Assembly: GCF_018986915.1 (NCBI RefSeq)
Contig: NZ_CP076723.1
Coordinates: 2,823,501-2,887,500 of the forward strand
Length of the DNA: 64,000 bases
Direction: 5' to 3'
From: Geomonas oryzisoli
GTDB lineage: Bacteria > Desulfobacterota > Desulfuromonadia > Geobacterales > Geobacteraceae
The notes under the pieces: model-generated
Databases searched by the model: none
The model's input: only the letters and a program-made list of their open reading frames with translations
Told to the model about the DNA's origin: nothing
Shown here: positions 10,165-18,538 of the stretch, piece by piece
Layout: each line of letters begins with the position of its first letter
Position numbering within the stretch: the first letter of the stretch is position 1
Translations under genes and position numbers: made by a program

Positions 10165-10719
10165 TTACCTTTTCTTGGCCAGCGTAAGCACGATGGTTTT
10201 ACTCTTGCGACCGCTTCTCTCCACAACCTCCACCGTCGAGGCGGTGATCCTGGAAATACGGCCGTTGGCGTTGCCTATCTGCATTCCTACCTGCACAACG
10301 TATCCCTTCCCGGTGGGGTCGATCACCAGCGCCTTGTTCTCTCGGAGTCCGGCGATGATCCCGGCCACCTTGAACTTGCTCACCTCGAAACTCTGGATCG
10401 GGAGCAGTTCAGCAGCGGGGACGCGCGGACGTCCCGCGCCTGCGGTCGCTGCGGGGGCAGCAGGCGCGGCAGGCACCAGAAACGGCTTGAAGGGGTCCTT
10501 TTTGAACGTGAGGGCACCGCCCGTTTTCGCCACCGAGGAAAGCTGCTGCTGCACCGGCACGGCAGGCTTGGGTGCTGGCTTAGGCTCTGTCTGAGGCGGC
10601 GGGGAGGCAGGCGCGGGGGCCTCCTCCTTCTTGCAGCCGGCCAAAAGCGCAAGCGCCAGCAGCAACAGCAGCCCGCTATTTCGGTTTATTAGCATTGGGA
10701 TTGGCTTTGGCATTGGCAT
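10165..10719 (-). CDS. pilP: Type IV pilus lipoprotein PilP
   Basis: PilP is the inner-membrane lipoprotein that links PilN/PilO to the secretin. The sequence has a lipobox (LLAGCKKEE) and a Pro-rich linker, then a compact beta domain with DPFKPFLVP and a C-terminal KGYVVQVGMQIGNANGRI segment typical of PilP. Several in-frame ATGs exist. I favour 10719 because AGAGG lies six bases upstream; 10695 and 10740 are alternatives. The start lies inside the end of pilO, so the two genes overlap. Confidence 0.9.
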   Translation of the reverse strand: MPMPKPIPMLINRNSGLLLLLALALLAGCKKEEAPAPASPPPQTEPKPAPKPAVPVQQQLSSVAKTGGALTFKKDPFKPFLVPAAPAAPAATAGAGRPRVPAAELLPIQSFEVSKFKVAGIIAGLRENKALVIDPTGKGYVVQVGMQIGNANGRISRITASTVEVVERSGRKSKTIVLTLAKKR

Positions 10720-11299
10720 TCTTGGCCTCTTTCGCATCAAGGAACCGGAAGGTCGTGGCCAGGCAGTTCACCTTGAGCGTGGTCCGTCCGCCGGTTTCCT
10801 TTATATCGCTGAAGTTCACGTTGGTGATGTTGACGATGCGGGGGAGTTTGCCCACCGCGACGAAGAAATCGGCAACGTTGTAGTAGGTCCCTGAGACGGA
10901 GATGTCGACCGGCACCTCCGCGTAGAAGTCTTTGGGGACTTCCGGCTTGGGCCGGAACAGGAGAAACTCGAGTCCGGCCCCCTTGCCCAGATTGGAGATG
11001 CTGGTCAGCAGGGAAGGGATCTCTTTCTGGTTCGGCAGTTCGGTCAGGGCGTTGTCCAGGTCGCGCTTGAGCTGTTCATACTCGGCCTTGAACCGCGGCA
11101 GGTTGTTCGCGATACGCCGGTTCTCCTCGATCTGCTTTTGCAGTTCCTCGTGCTTGGCCTTCAGCTGCTTCTGCTCCTCGATCCGCGGGCTGAGCAGACC
11201 GTAATAAAGCCCCGCTCCCTCAAGGAGCAGCAGCAGGACCATGAGCGCGACCTTTTCCTTGGTCGGCAGCTTCAGCAATTTCTCTATCTGTGGATCCAT
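10676..11299 (-). CDS. pilO: Type IV pilus assembly protein PilO
   Basis: A 207-residue inner-membrane protein with one transmembrane helix (about residues 15-35), a coiled coil rich in Glu/Lys (about 38-85) and a ferredoxin-like periplasmic domain containing FYAEVPVDISVSGTYYNVADFF. PilO forms a dimer with PilN. I start at MDPQIEKLL (11299) because the longer open frame to 11398 is Arg/Ser-rich and overlaps pilN. The C-terminus ends in an Asn/Ala-rich tail where the next gene, pilP, begins. Confidence 0.93.
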   Translation of the reverse strand: MDPQIEKLLKLPTKEKVALMVLLLLLEGAGLYYGLLSPRIEEQKQLKAKHEELQKQIEENRRIANNLPRFKAEYEQLKRDLDNALTELPNQKEIPSLLTSISNLGKGAGLEFLLFRPKPEVPKDFYAEVPVDISVSGTYYNVADFFVAVGKLPRIVNITNVNFSDIKETGGRTTLKVNCLATTFRFLDAKEAKNANAKANPNANKPK

Positions 11300-11336
11300 G
11301 ATTATGCCTCTGCTTGTTCGAGCCGGGCTCCCCCGG

Positions 11337-11885
11337 CTACGGCTTCTGGTCCAGGATCTGGAAAGCCAGATCGAAACGCTTGTACTTGACACCGCCAATT
11401 TCGGCCTGTTCGCTGACCACCAGCTCCACGTTGCCGAAAGAACCGGAAGCCTGCAGGCTTTTCATGAAGACCGCGATGAGATCCTCGCTCATTGCGCCAC
11501 CACCCAGCGACACGCTGTTGCCGGTCTCTGTGTACTTGGTGAGCCACAGTTTGTCGGGCACCGTTTCGGAGAGGGCGGCGAGCCTGGAGGCGGGACCGGT
11601 CTTGCCGCGGCGCAGCCTGTTCAGGACATCGAGCTTCTTTTTGACGTCGGCCTGCAGCTTCTTCAGGTTGTCGATGACGCCGATCTTCGTCTTCAAGGTG
11701 GCGAGTTCGGCTTCAGAGGAACTGATCTCCGTCTTGAGGGTGCTGATCTGGCTGCGCAGGTACACCCACGCGCCCACTCCGACGGCGAGCAATGCGACCA
11801 GGGCGATCACCAAAATGGTGATCTGCTGCCGCATCGTTTCCTTCTTCTTCGACGTTCTCAGCGGGAGGAGGTTTATCTTGATCAT
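11337..11885 (-). CDS. pilN: Type IV pilus assembly protein PilN
   Basis: A 182-residue bitopic inner-membrane protein. The N-terminus MIKINLLPLR is the conserved cytoplasmic peptide that docks on PilM. A transmembrane helix (about residues 21-41) and a coiled coil follow, then a periplasmic domain with LTKYTETGNSVSLGG. The ATG overlaps the pilM stop by four bases (11882-11885), indicating coupled translation. Confidence 0.95.
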   Translation of the reverse strand: MIKINLLPLRTSKKKETMRQQITILVIALVALLAVGVGAWVYLRSQISTLKTEISSSEAELATLKTKIGVIDNLKKLQADVKKKLDVLNRLRRGKTGPASRLAALSETVPDKLWLTKYTETGNSVSLGGGAMSEDLIAVFMKSLQASGSFGNVELVVSEQAEIGGVKYKRFDLAFQILDQKP

Positions 11886-12934
11886 TTGTCTCCAGCCCTC
11901 CTCGTAGCGAGCCCCACCGCTACCGACATGAGCGGGGCGATCTCCTCAAGGTACCTGCGATCGAATTCCTTCTCGTTCACGGCGACCTGGGCGAGCGGGT
12001 TCAAGATCTCCACCGGGAGCGCCAGCCGCTGCTGCACCGCATCCATCAAGTGCAGCGTCTTGGCCGCACCGCCGCTTAGAAAGACCTTGGTGATGCGCTC
12101 GTCGCCGGCGGTGGAGTTGTAGAAGTCCAGGGAGCGGCGCATCTCCAGGGCGATGGTGTCATTGACCCGCTGCAGCACCTCGCTCAGGCGCGGGTCCTCC
12201 GAGTGTCCTGCGGCCAGCTTCATCTCCTCGGCCTCACCACTGCTGATGCCGAACTGCTTCTGAACCTCCTCGGTGTAGAGGTTGCCCCCCATCTGGACGT
12301 CCCGGGTGAACAGGGAGACCCCGTCCCTGACGATGTTCAGGTTGAAGATGCTGGCGCCTATGTTGACCAGCGCCACCACCTGGTCCGGCTCTACCAGGTA
12401 ATTCAGTTCGAAGGCGTTTTGTACGGCGAAGGAATCGACATCGACCACCACCAGCTTCAGCCCGGCCTCCGCAAAAACGGATATGTAGTCGTTGATGATG
12501 TCCTTTTTGCTGGCGACCAGCAGGACGTTCATCTTGGAGGGGTCCTGCTCATCGGGGGAGAGAATCTGGAAGTCGACATTGACATCGTTGATGTCGAAGG
12601 GAATGTACTGCTCCGCCTCCCAGTGGATCTGGTCCTCAAGTTCCTCGACGGGCATCACCGGCAGCGAGATCTTCCGGATGATGACCGAGTTGCCCGAGAT
12701 GGAGCAGACCGCCTCTTTGGCCTTTACTCCCAGGGTGTCCAGAAGCTGCTTGACCGTCTCGACGATCGAAGAGCTGTCCATCAGGGTGTTGTCGACGATG
12801 GCCTCGGCCGGCAGCGGCAGGATGCCGATCTTCACCAGCTGGAAGCCCCCTTTGGCCGGGCGCAGTTGAACGAGCTTCACGGCGCTCGATCCGATGTCGA
12901 CCCCTACTATGTCCTTCTTCTTGGAGAAAAGCAT
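11882..12934 (-). CDS. pilM: Type IV pilus cytoplasmic ATPase-like protein PilM
   Basis: A 350-residue actin-fold protein of normal PilM length. It starts MLFSKKKDIVGVDIGSSAVK, which contains the phosphate-1 nucleotide-binding motif. Later motifs include VALVNIGASIFNLNI and the adenosine-type loop KVFLSGGAAKTLHL. PilM binds PilN on the inside of the membrane and takes part in linking the motor to the envelope complex. It follows the small xre gene by 18 bases and leads the pilMNOPQ set. Confidence 0.96.
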   Translation of the reverse strand: MLFSKKKDIVGVDIGSSAVKLVQLRPAKGGFQLVKIGILPLPAEAIVDNTLMDSSSIVETVKQLLDTLGVKAKEAVCSISGNSVIIRKISLPVMPVEELEDQIHWEAEQYIPFDINDVNVDFQILSPDEQDPSKMNVLLVASKKDIINDYISVFAEAGLKLVVVDVDSFAVQNAFELNYLVEPDQVVALVNIGASIFNLNIVRDGVSLFTRDVQMGGNLYTEEVQKQFGISSGEAEEMKLAAGHSEDPRLSEVLQRVNDTIALEMRRSLDFYNSTAGDERITKVFLSGGAAKTLHLMDAVQQRLALPVEILNPLAQVAVNEKEFDRRYLEEIAPLMSVAVGLATRRAGDK

Positions 12935-12952
12935 CGCGTGGTCCTATTACCC

Positions 12953-13150
12953 CTAGTCCTGGAATACCTTGTTTTTGTCGGAGAGGGAAAACCCAAGAGC
13001 AAGCAGGATCTTGCGCTTGGTCTCCATCCTGCAGTCCTCACCCCGTTCGATCCGGTCGATGGTGATCGGCGACACCCCGGCCAGCCGCGCCAGCTCGGCC
13101 TTGCTCATCAGGCGTTCTTCCCGAAGTTTCTTGACGCTGTTCATGATCAT
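12953..13150 (-). CDS. Small helix-turn-helix (XRE-type) regulator
   Basis: A 65-residue protein that is nearly all one HTH_3/XRE domain: LMSKAELARLAGVSPITIDR, followed by IERGEDCRMETKRKILLALG. Such stand-alone Cro/CI-like domains bind DNA as dimers. It sits 18 bases upstream of pilM and behind the best sigma-70 promoter in the region, so it looks like the first gene of the pilMNOPQ operon and a candidate autoregulator. The ATG at 13150 has a weak ribosome site; a second ATG two codons later is also possible. Confidence 0.8.
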   Translation of the reverse strand: MIMNSVKKLREERLMSKAELARLAGVSPITIDRIERGEDCRMETKRKILLALGFSLSDKNKVFQD

Positions 13151-13192
13151 AAATAGGCACCGCTTCGACAGTCATGGCAGATTTTTGCACAC

Positions 13193-13220
13193 ATTTACAC
13201 CATTAAAAAGGAATGTCAAT
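13193..13220 (-). promoter_or_regulatory. Predicted sigma-70 promoter of the xre-pilMNOPQ operon
   Basis: On the minus strand TTGACA, 16 bases, then TAAATG. The area upstream is unusually AT-rich and contains two further TATAAT boxes (13234-13249), so transcription may start at more than one place. Confidence 0.55.
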
Positions 13221-13333
13221 ATTTTAATGCAAATTATAGATAATTATATCCCAAAGAAAGACATTGACGTCGATCGCAGCGGCCCCACGATTGTGTGACA
13301 CGGATTCTAATGGGGGAGATGCGGAGATGATAC

Positions 13334-13370
13334 CAATAAAAAGGCGAGTTGCAATTTCCGGCAACCCGCC
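13334..13370 (-). terminator. Rho-independent terminator after the second minor pilin set
   Basis: On the minus strand GGCGGGTTGC and GCAACTCGCC form a stem (one G-A mismatch) followed directly by TTTTTATT. It separates the minor pilin genes from the xre-pilM operon. Confidence 0.8.
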
Positions 13371-13404
13371 ATCGGTTATACTCCGCCAACCGCAAGGGAT
13401 GGGG

Positions 13405-14025
13405 TCAATAGGCGTAGAGCACTGAAAGCCGCGCCTTCTCCTGCATCCCCGTCTCTTCACGCATCCCCTGAACGCGGACATGGTACATGGCGGGAATGTG
13501 CTGCGGCCGGATCACGTCATCCTGGGCCGCCACCGCTCCCCCCGCATCCAACAGGTAGTAGCCGCTGCGGTCGGTATTGCCGGGAGCCGTGTCTACGATC
13601 TTGGTGTCGATTTTGAACCCCACTGCGGGCGGCACACCCGCCAACCGGAAGGAGAGGTCCGGCGCCTGAACCGGATCTGCGCTGGTTTGGGCATTGTTGC
13701 AACTGGTCCAGGCGGCAGCAGGCAGGATGAGTTTTTGCTGCAGGCATGCCCCAAGGGTGACCTTCAGGTCCAGGTTTGGAAAGTCCCGCTGAAAATCCGC
13801 CGTATCGTAGTCGGCTTGAAACAGCCTGGGCAGGATCTCGCGGGTGAACAGATCGACTCCTCCCTGCGCGGCCGTAAGGGAGCTATGGTAGCGCTTTTGA
13901 CTCGCGGCGACATGCGTTCCTGCGATGATTGTCGCGAGAAGCGCCATTGCGATCACCAGTGATAGCGTGGTAAGCATCAGCGCCGTGACCAGGGCAGCGC
14001 CCGTTTCGGAGCGAAGCTTCTTCAT
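13405..14025 (-). CDS. PilX-type minor pilin, second copy
   Basis: A 206-residue protein starting MKKLRSETGAALVTALMLTT. The short basic leader ends in Gly and is followed by a hydrophobic helix, as in PilX-like type IV pilin accessory proteins; Glu at mature position 5 is absent, as is usual for PilX. The middle has two Cys residues and the end resembles its paralogue at 16259-16882 (KARLSVLYAY against KAQLSVLYAF). It is the last gene of the second minor pilin set. It is probably processed by PilD and placed at the pilus tip together with the set's other members. Confidence 0.82.
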   Translation of the reverse strand: MKKLRSETGAALVTALMLTTLSLVIAMALLATIIAGTHVAASQKRYHSSLTAAQGGVDLFTREILPRLFQADYDTADFQRDFPNLDLKVTLGACLQQKLILPAAAWTSCNNAQTSADPVQAPDLSFRLAGVPPAVGFKIDTKIVDTAPGNTDRSGYYLLDAGGAVAAQDDVIRPQHIPAMYHVRVQGMREETGMQEKARLSVLYAY

Positions 14026-14038
14026 GCCCCCTCCCCTG

Positions 14039-15205
14039 CTACAGGTTTTTGGGCTTCACCACGATGGTGTAGACTTTCCACCGGTAGTTGCGCCACTGTG
14101 CGCCGAAAGTGGCGCTCATGGTCGGGGCGCTCCAGACGTGCCCGAGTGAATCATCCAGCTCCGGGTCCCCCACCAGAATGGCACGGTCCGGGGACGACAC
14201 CGGGTACTGGTATCCCGGATCCTTCTTCCCCTCCTGAGCCAGGATGTACACGCGTACCTCCTTCAGTTGCTCGCGCAGCTCCTCCGCCTTCAAGACGCTT
14301 TCGAGGGAGTCCGAATGGTAGTCGTCAACCCCGTCCCGGTTGGTATCCAGATAGAGCACGACCTGCATATCGGCAGCACAATCCAGTATGGGGTATTTCG
14401 TCGGGGATCCGTTCTGGTTGATAGTCGTCTTATAGAGCGTACCGGTTCCCTCGTTGCACAGCGGCGAGATCTCCGATCTGCGGATAAAGTAGTCGGAGCG
14501 GTTAAACGGATAATTGAGCCACGTGCCCCCGCTGTCCCCGAGCTCTACGCCATACACCAAGTGGCTGTCACCTCTTTGCTTCGGTGCGAACTCACGATCC
14601 AGTATCTTGTCGAGAAAAAAGGTGAAATTACGTCCGTTTGCCACAAGCTCCCGGGTTGGGCTGCCGTCTGCGCCGACACCAGTCCGCAGCACGATGGCAC
14701 GGTCCCTGCCGCCTAGTTTCAATTCCGGCTCCACGCGCGAGGGTGAAGTCCTCGAACTGTAGTTCAGGTAGCACCAACTTCGGCAGACCCTGCTGGCTCC
14801 CAGAGGAGTCCCTTTGACCACAAGATAATCGGAGCCGTTGAAGCCGATATTGCTGCCGATGCGGTAGGCAAACGGGGCGACAGGGGCGGGACCGTCATTA
14901 TATTTGTATGCCTGGGTCTCGGGATAGCCCGGCACGAGTTGCAAGCTGTCCGGGGCCTCGGTGTAGTTGATAGCCGACGGCAAGGCATAAGGGAGGCCGA
15001 TCCCGGCCAGTTCCAGGTCGCCGCGCATGAGTTCCAGGCCGATCAGCCCCCCGATGTCCGTCTCGACCCGCTTGCCAAGTTGGCTGGAGCTGCGGACGAT
15101 GTTGGTAAAGGAGCTGCTGATCAACGTCATCACGACGGCGAAGATCAGCATGACCACGACCAATTCGGTGAGGGTATATCCTCGCGCTCCCCAAAGCGGC
15201 CTCAT
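14039..15205 (-). CDS. PilW-type minor pilin, second copy
   Basis: A 388-residue prepilin-like protein. The class III signal GYTLTELVVVMLIFAVVM follows Arg-Gly at residues 8-9, with the expected Glu at mature position 5. The body carries IGLELMRGDLELAGIGLPYALP, closely matching GLELLRSDLQGTGYGLPWGL in the paralogue at 16899-18092. PilW-like proteins are minor pilins that help start pilus assembly. It overlaps the upstream pilV copy by four bases and precedes pilX by 13. Confidence 0.85.
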   Translation of the reverse strand: MRPLWGARGYTLTELVVVMLIFAVVMTLISSSFTNIVRSSSQLGKRVETDIGGLIGLELMRGDLELAGIGLPYALPSAINYTEAPDSLQLVPGYPETQAYKYNDGPAPVAPFAYRIGSNIGFNGSDYLVVKGTPLGASRVCRSWCYLNYSSRTSPSRVEPELKLGGRDRAIVLRTGVGADGSPTRELVANGRNFTFFLDKILDREFAPKQRGDSHLVYGVELGDSGGTWLNYPFNRSDYFIRRSEISPLCNEGTGTLYKTTINQNGSPTKYPILDCAADMQVVLYLDTNRDGVDDYHSDSLESVLKAEELREQLKEVRVYILAQEGKKDPGYQYPVSSPDRAILVGDPELDDSLGHVWSAPTMSATFGAQWRNYRWKVYTIVVKPKNL

Positions 15206-15621
15206 TCTCCTTTCCTCCTCGTCCTCAGCACAAAGATCTCATGGCTGTTCTTCGTGCCCCTGATCGACCAGATCACGCCGACACACAGTTTCTTGGTGGC
15301 CGTTCCGACCGGCTGCAGCTTGCGGCTGACCTCGTACTGCCAGCGGGTTCCGCCGACCACCTTTTCATGGCTTTCATAGATGGTAGCGGTACCGGCACTG
15401 GTAATGCGGTCAAAAGGCTCCCTGCACCAGTCGTGCATGCGGGCTTCCGCCACTTGGACAGCTTCTTTGCGCAACTGGTCCTTCAGGTTTTGCTGATAGG
15501 CGACGTTAACCGACTGCAGCAGTCCCAGCAAGCCGACGGTCATGACCAGCATTGCCATGAGCACCTCCACCAGGGTAAAGCCGCTGCTACTTGAGTGTGA
15601 TATTTTCGGGTTTGCAGTCAT
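15202..15621 (-). CDS. PilV-type minor pilin, second copy
   Basis: A 139-residue protein with the prepilin signal SSGFTLVEVLMAMLVMTVG; cleavage is expected after Gly14. The body has an Arg/Gln-rich helix (NLKDQLRKEAVQVAEARMHD) that mirrors the paralogue at 18128-18538. The ATG lies inside the last codons of the upstream fimT copy (35-base overlap), the same arrangement as in the first set. Confidence 0.85.
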   Translation of the reverse strand: MTANPKISHSSSSGFTLVEVLMAMLVMTVGLLGLLQSVNVAYQQNLKDQLRKEAVQVAEARMHDWCREPFDRITSAGTATIYESHEKVVGGTRWQYEVSRKLQPVGTATKKLCVGVIWSIRGTKNSHEIFVLRTRRKGE

Positions 15622-16078
15622 CGCCCTTATCCTTCTTGCCGATGCTCACCCTCGTGGTGGCAACGATGACACTGTCGACTCCGCCGTAGCCGGAAACAGA
15701 TTCAAGGCAGATGGTACTCAATCCGACAAAACTGATTCCGGTTTCCTCGAAGTCGATGTCGCTGCCGTCGGCAAGATCGACGCTCGAGGTGACGGGATAC
15801 GTGAACAGGAGGGTTCGCACGGGGGCAACCCTGCCACCGTCCTGCTGTGACGAATAAACTTCGAAGCGGTCTGCGTAGAGCTTGACCCGCGTCCCTCTTC
15901 TCTGGTAGATGGCCCGGGCCCGCGCCTCGAGGAGTTCGGAGAAGATCAGTCGTGTCTGGGCCTCCATCGGAAAGCCCTTCTGCTGCTTGTTAAAGAAGTA
16001 GGTGCCGACGGTGGCCAAGATGGTCACGATGGCGATCACAACCACCATCTCGACAAGGGACAAGCCGCGTGACCACAT
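15587..16078 (-). CDS. FimT/GspH-type minor pilin, second copy
   Basis: A 163-residue protein starting MWSRGLSLVEMVVVIAIVTI. The signal is a type IV prepilin type, but the first mature residue is Leu rather than the usual Phe. A GspH-like beta domain follows, with VKLYADRFEVYSS and two Cys. The C-terminus (DDCKPENITLK) matches that of the paralogue at 18510-18995 (GGACAPANITQK). It begins the second minor pilin set, about 126 bases downstream of a strong terminator, so it probably has its own promoter. Confidence 0.83.
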   Translation of the reverse strand: MWSRGLSLVEMVVVIAIVTILATVGTYFFNKQQKGFPMEAQTRLIFSELLEARARAIYQRRGTRVKLYADRFEVYSSQQDGGRVAPVRTLLFTYPVTSSVDLADGSDIDFEETGISFVGLSTICLESVSGYGGVDSVIVATTRVSIGKKDKGDDCKPENITLK

Positions 16079-16204
16079 GGTCCCTCCCCCGCACGCCCGC
16101 TCCAGGCGGCCAAGGTAAATTTGAACTTTCCAATACTAGCAGAGCAGAGACAAAAAAAAAGCGGGAATGGCAAACGCCGCAAGGTGAGCAGAGCTGAGAC
16201 AGGG

Positions 16205-16234
16205 AAAAAAAAGGCCCTCCGGGGGTGGAGGGCC
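16205..16234 (-). terminator. Strong terminator between the two minor pilin sets
   Basis: On the minus strand GGCCCTCC, a six-base loop and GGAGGGCC are followed by eight T residues. It lies right after the first pilX copy and separates the pilY1-led operon from the second fimT-pilV-pilW-pilX set. Confidence 0.9.
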
Positions 16235-16258
16235 GCACAGGCAGGAAGTAAGACAGGG

Positions 16259-16882
16259 TTAGAAGGCGTATAACACTGAGAGCTGCGCCTTCTCCTTGGG
16301 GTTAACCGCCCTCTCCCCAGTGACCTCGACGCTGTAGAGCGCAGGGTTATGCTTGGGGGCGATACCGGAGCCGATACCGGCAACGCCGACGCCGCTGTCG
16401 AGGTAATCGATGCCGGTCGTATCTGAGTTCCCGGGGACCGTGTCGACGATCTTGGCGTAGACCTTGAAGTTGCCGTTGGTACCGGTCCCCTTGAGAAGAA
16501 ACTGCAGGTCCGGTGTATCCTTTGCGTCCAGGGTCTTCGAGAGGGAGCCCCAGTCACTGGTGGCGCTGCCCAACTTGGTCCGCAGCCCGCTGCTCGCCTG
16601 GAGACCGATATTGCTGTAGCCGGTCCCCGTCCCGTAGGCGGCCAGCAAGGGGCCGATACTGGTCGAGTAGTTGGTGAACAGCTTGGGGATGAACTCCTTG
16701 GTGACCAGCTCTGTGCCGCCGTAGGCCGCCTCAAGCGAGTTGCGATAGTTCTTTTCCACGGCAGAGAGCTTGGTCTGCAAAAGTAGCATCTGCATCAGCG
16801 CCGCAACGATCCCCAGGCAGATGAGGGTGAACATAAGTGCCGTCACCAGCGCAATACCATCTTGATTCTTTAGCGTTTTCAT
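16259..16882 (-). CDS. PilX-type minor pilin, first copy
   Basis: A 207-residue protein starting MKTLKNQDGIALVTALMFTL, a short leader ending in Gly and a hydrophobic helix without Glu5, as in PilX. The helix is followed by NSLEAAYGGTELVTKEFIPKLF, equivalent to SLTAAQGGVDLFTREILPRLF in the second copy. No Cys pair is seen, unlike the paralogue. It closes the pilY1-led operon, just before the strong terminator. Confidence 0.83.
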   Translation of the reverse strand: MKTLKNQDGIALVTALMFTLICLGIVAALMQMLLLQTKLSAVEKNYRNSLEAAYGGTELVTKEFIPKLFTNYSTSIGPLLAAYGTGTGYSNIGLQASSGLRTKLGSATSDWGSLSKTLDAKDTPDLQFLLKGTGTNGNFKVYAKIVDTVPGNSDTTGIDYLDSGVGVAGIGSGIAPKHNPALYSVEVTGERAVNPKEKAQLSVLYAF

Positions 16883-16898
16883 AAGAGTACCGTCGTTG

Positions 16899-18092
16899 TT
16901 ACTGAATGAGGTTCTGCGGCCGCACCACGATGGGATACACCTTCCAGCGGTAGTTCCGCCAGTCGCCCCCTATCAGGTGCTCGAGATCGAAGCTCCTCCC
17001 CAGCAGGCTCCCTGCGAACCTTTCACCCACATCTATCGTGGTGCTCGGGTAGTTGTAGCCGGTGTCCTTCTTGCCCACATGCGCCAGGACGTAGACCCTG
17101 ATCTCCTTTAACTGCTGCCGGATGTCCTGGGCGCTTCCCGTCCCGGGAAGGGTGGTCTGGCGGAAGTTGATGTCGCCGCTGCCCGAGGGGCCGACCCCGT
17201 AGACGACCTGCATATCGGCCACGCAGTCCAGCAGTGGAATCTCGCTGAAGCCGCCGCTAGCCGCCTGTTTCACGACGGCCTTGTAGAGAACGCCGGTGTT
17301 CGGTGCGCAGGCCGGCGGCATCGTCGTTGGAGTTCTCACGTAGTAGTCCGCGCGGTTGAACGGCATGCGCAGATCGGTCGCGGCATCCACCCCGTAGACC
17401 TGGAACATGTCCCCGGAAGAATGCGGAATGGTCAGGGCGGAGTAGTTCGAAAAGGTGGTCGAGTAGGCGCCGGTGGTTTCGTTCACCTGCAGCTGCCTGC
17501 TCGGGGTGTTGTTGCTGAAGGTGTTCCTGAGCACGATGACACGGTCGTTAGCGCTGAAGTTGCGGATACTGGCAGGATCGTTCCAAAGCGGAGCCTTCCT
17601 GTTGTTGGTCTCGTCGAAGCTCACCGAGAGCCATTTCTTCTGCGCCGCGGTGGCTGACCCGGCGACGGTCAAAGATTTCAGCACGAGATACTGCGACCCC
17701 ACCCCGTCCTTGATGTTGAAGGTGGTGTTGCCGCTTTGCACCGCACGCGGCACCCCGGCGGCGTCGTTGTAGCTGCGCGGGTTCACACCCGAAGGCCAGA
17801 AGGTCGCGTTGGTCGGGGGCTGCCCGGTGGGCTCGGTCGTGGTCAATTCGGTGTAACCGGCCGGCGTGTTCTGCAAGCCCCACGGCAGCCCGTACCCGGT
17901 CCCCTGCAGGTCGGAGCGGAGCAGTTCCAGCCCGACGATGCTCCCGATATCGGTCTCCATCAGCTTGCTCTGCTGTCCCACCTGGGTGAGCACAGTCCTG
18001 AAGCCGGCCGTGGCCACGGTTATGATGATGGTGAAGATCGCCATAACCACGATGAGTTCGACCAGTGAGTACCCCTGTTTCCCTTTCAACAT
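16899..18092 (-). CDS. PilW-type minor pilin, first copy
   Basis: A 397-residue prepilin-like protein. I start at MLKGKQGYSLVELIVVMAIF (18092), preceded by AAAGGAAC, rather than at 18188, because the extension is Arg/Gly-rich and overlaps pilV. The mature N-terminus begins YSLVE. Two Cys (PPACAPNTG and PLLDCVADMQVVY) are matched in the second copy (PLCNEGTG and PILDCAADMQVVL), suggesting a conserved disulfide. It is probably a tip-complex minor pilin assembled with PilY1. Confidence 0.86.
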   Translation of the reverse strand: MLKGKQGYSLVELIVVMAIFTIIITVATAGFRTVLTQVGQQSKLMETDIGSIVGLELLRSDLQGTGYGLPWGLQNTPAGYTELTTTEPTGQPPTNATFWPSGVNPRSYNDAAGVPRAVQSGNTTFNIKDGVGSQYLVLKSLTVAGSATAAQKKWLSVSFDETNNRKAPLWNDPASIRNFSANDRVIVLRNTFSNNTPSRQLQVNETTGAYSTTFSNYSALTIPHSSGDMFQVYGVDAATDLRMPFNRADYYVRTPTTMPPACAPNTGVLYKAVVKQAASGGFSEIPLLDCVADMQVVYGVGPSGSGDINFRQTTLPGTGSAQDIRQQLKEIRVYVLAHVGKKDTGYNYPSTTIDVGERFAGSLLGRSFDLEHLIGGDWRNYRWKVYPIVVRPQNLIQ

Positions 18093-18127
18093 GCGAAGTT
18101 CCTTTGCCGGTCGCTGGTGGCCGCGCC

Positions 18128-18538
18128 TCACGGCCTGGCCACCACGGTGACCACCTCGTTTACGTAGTTCGAGTTCTTGAACGACCACCTGACGGTGACC
18201 ATGAGCTGCCGGGTGCTGGGCTGTGTGCCGTCGGTTGCCAGCACTTGGGAGGTCCGTTCCACGGTGTACGGCTTGCTCACCCCCCTGACCTTCCCGTTCT
18301 CGGTGAACGTCGTGTAGGGAGTTGAGTAGGCGTCGAAGGTCTTCGCCCTGAGGTCGGCCATGTACTTCTGACCGATGCGCACCGCCTCGTTGCGCACCTC
18401 GTTCTGTAGGTTGTGCTGCAGGGAGACGTTGATCGTCTGCAGCACGCCGAACATGCCGACGGCAATGATGATCATGGCAACCAACAGCTCTACCAGGGTA
18501 AAGCCGCTGTTATTTTTGAGTGATGTTGGCTGGCGCAC
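18128..18538 (-). CDS. PilV-type minor pilin, first copy
   Basis: A 136-residue protein with the prepilin signal NSGFTLVELLVAMIIIAVG, normal Glu5 and a body containing NEVRNEAVRIGQKYMADLRA. The ATG overlaps the upstream fimT copy by 29 bases. In Pseudomonas the PilV-type minor pilins prime pilus assembly together with PilY1; the same is likely here by family and position. Confidence 0.86.
   Translation of the reverse strand: MRQPTSLKNNSGFTLVELLVAMIIIAVGMFGVLQTINVSLQHNLQNEVRNEAVRIGQKYMADLRAKTFDAYSTPYTTFTENGKVRGVSKPYTVERTSQVLATDGTQPSTRQLMVTVRWSFKNSNYVNEVVTVVARP

Noticed and set aside
14039-18188. Frameshift or broken genes in the pilin sets because of gene overlaps
   Set aside because: The 29- and 35-base overlaps occur identically in both sets and both frames remain open, so they are a conserved layout rather than errors.
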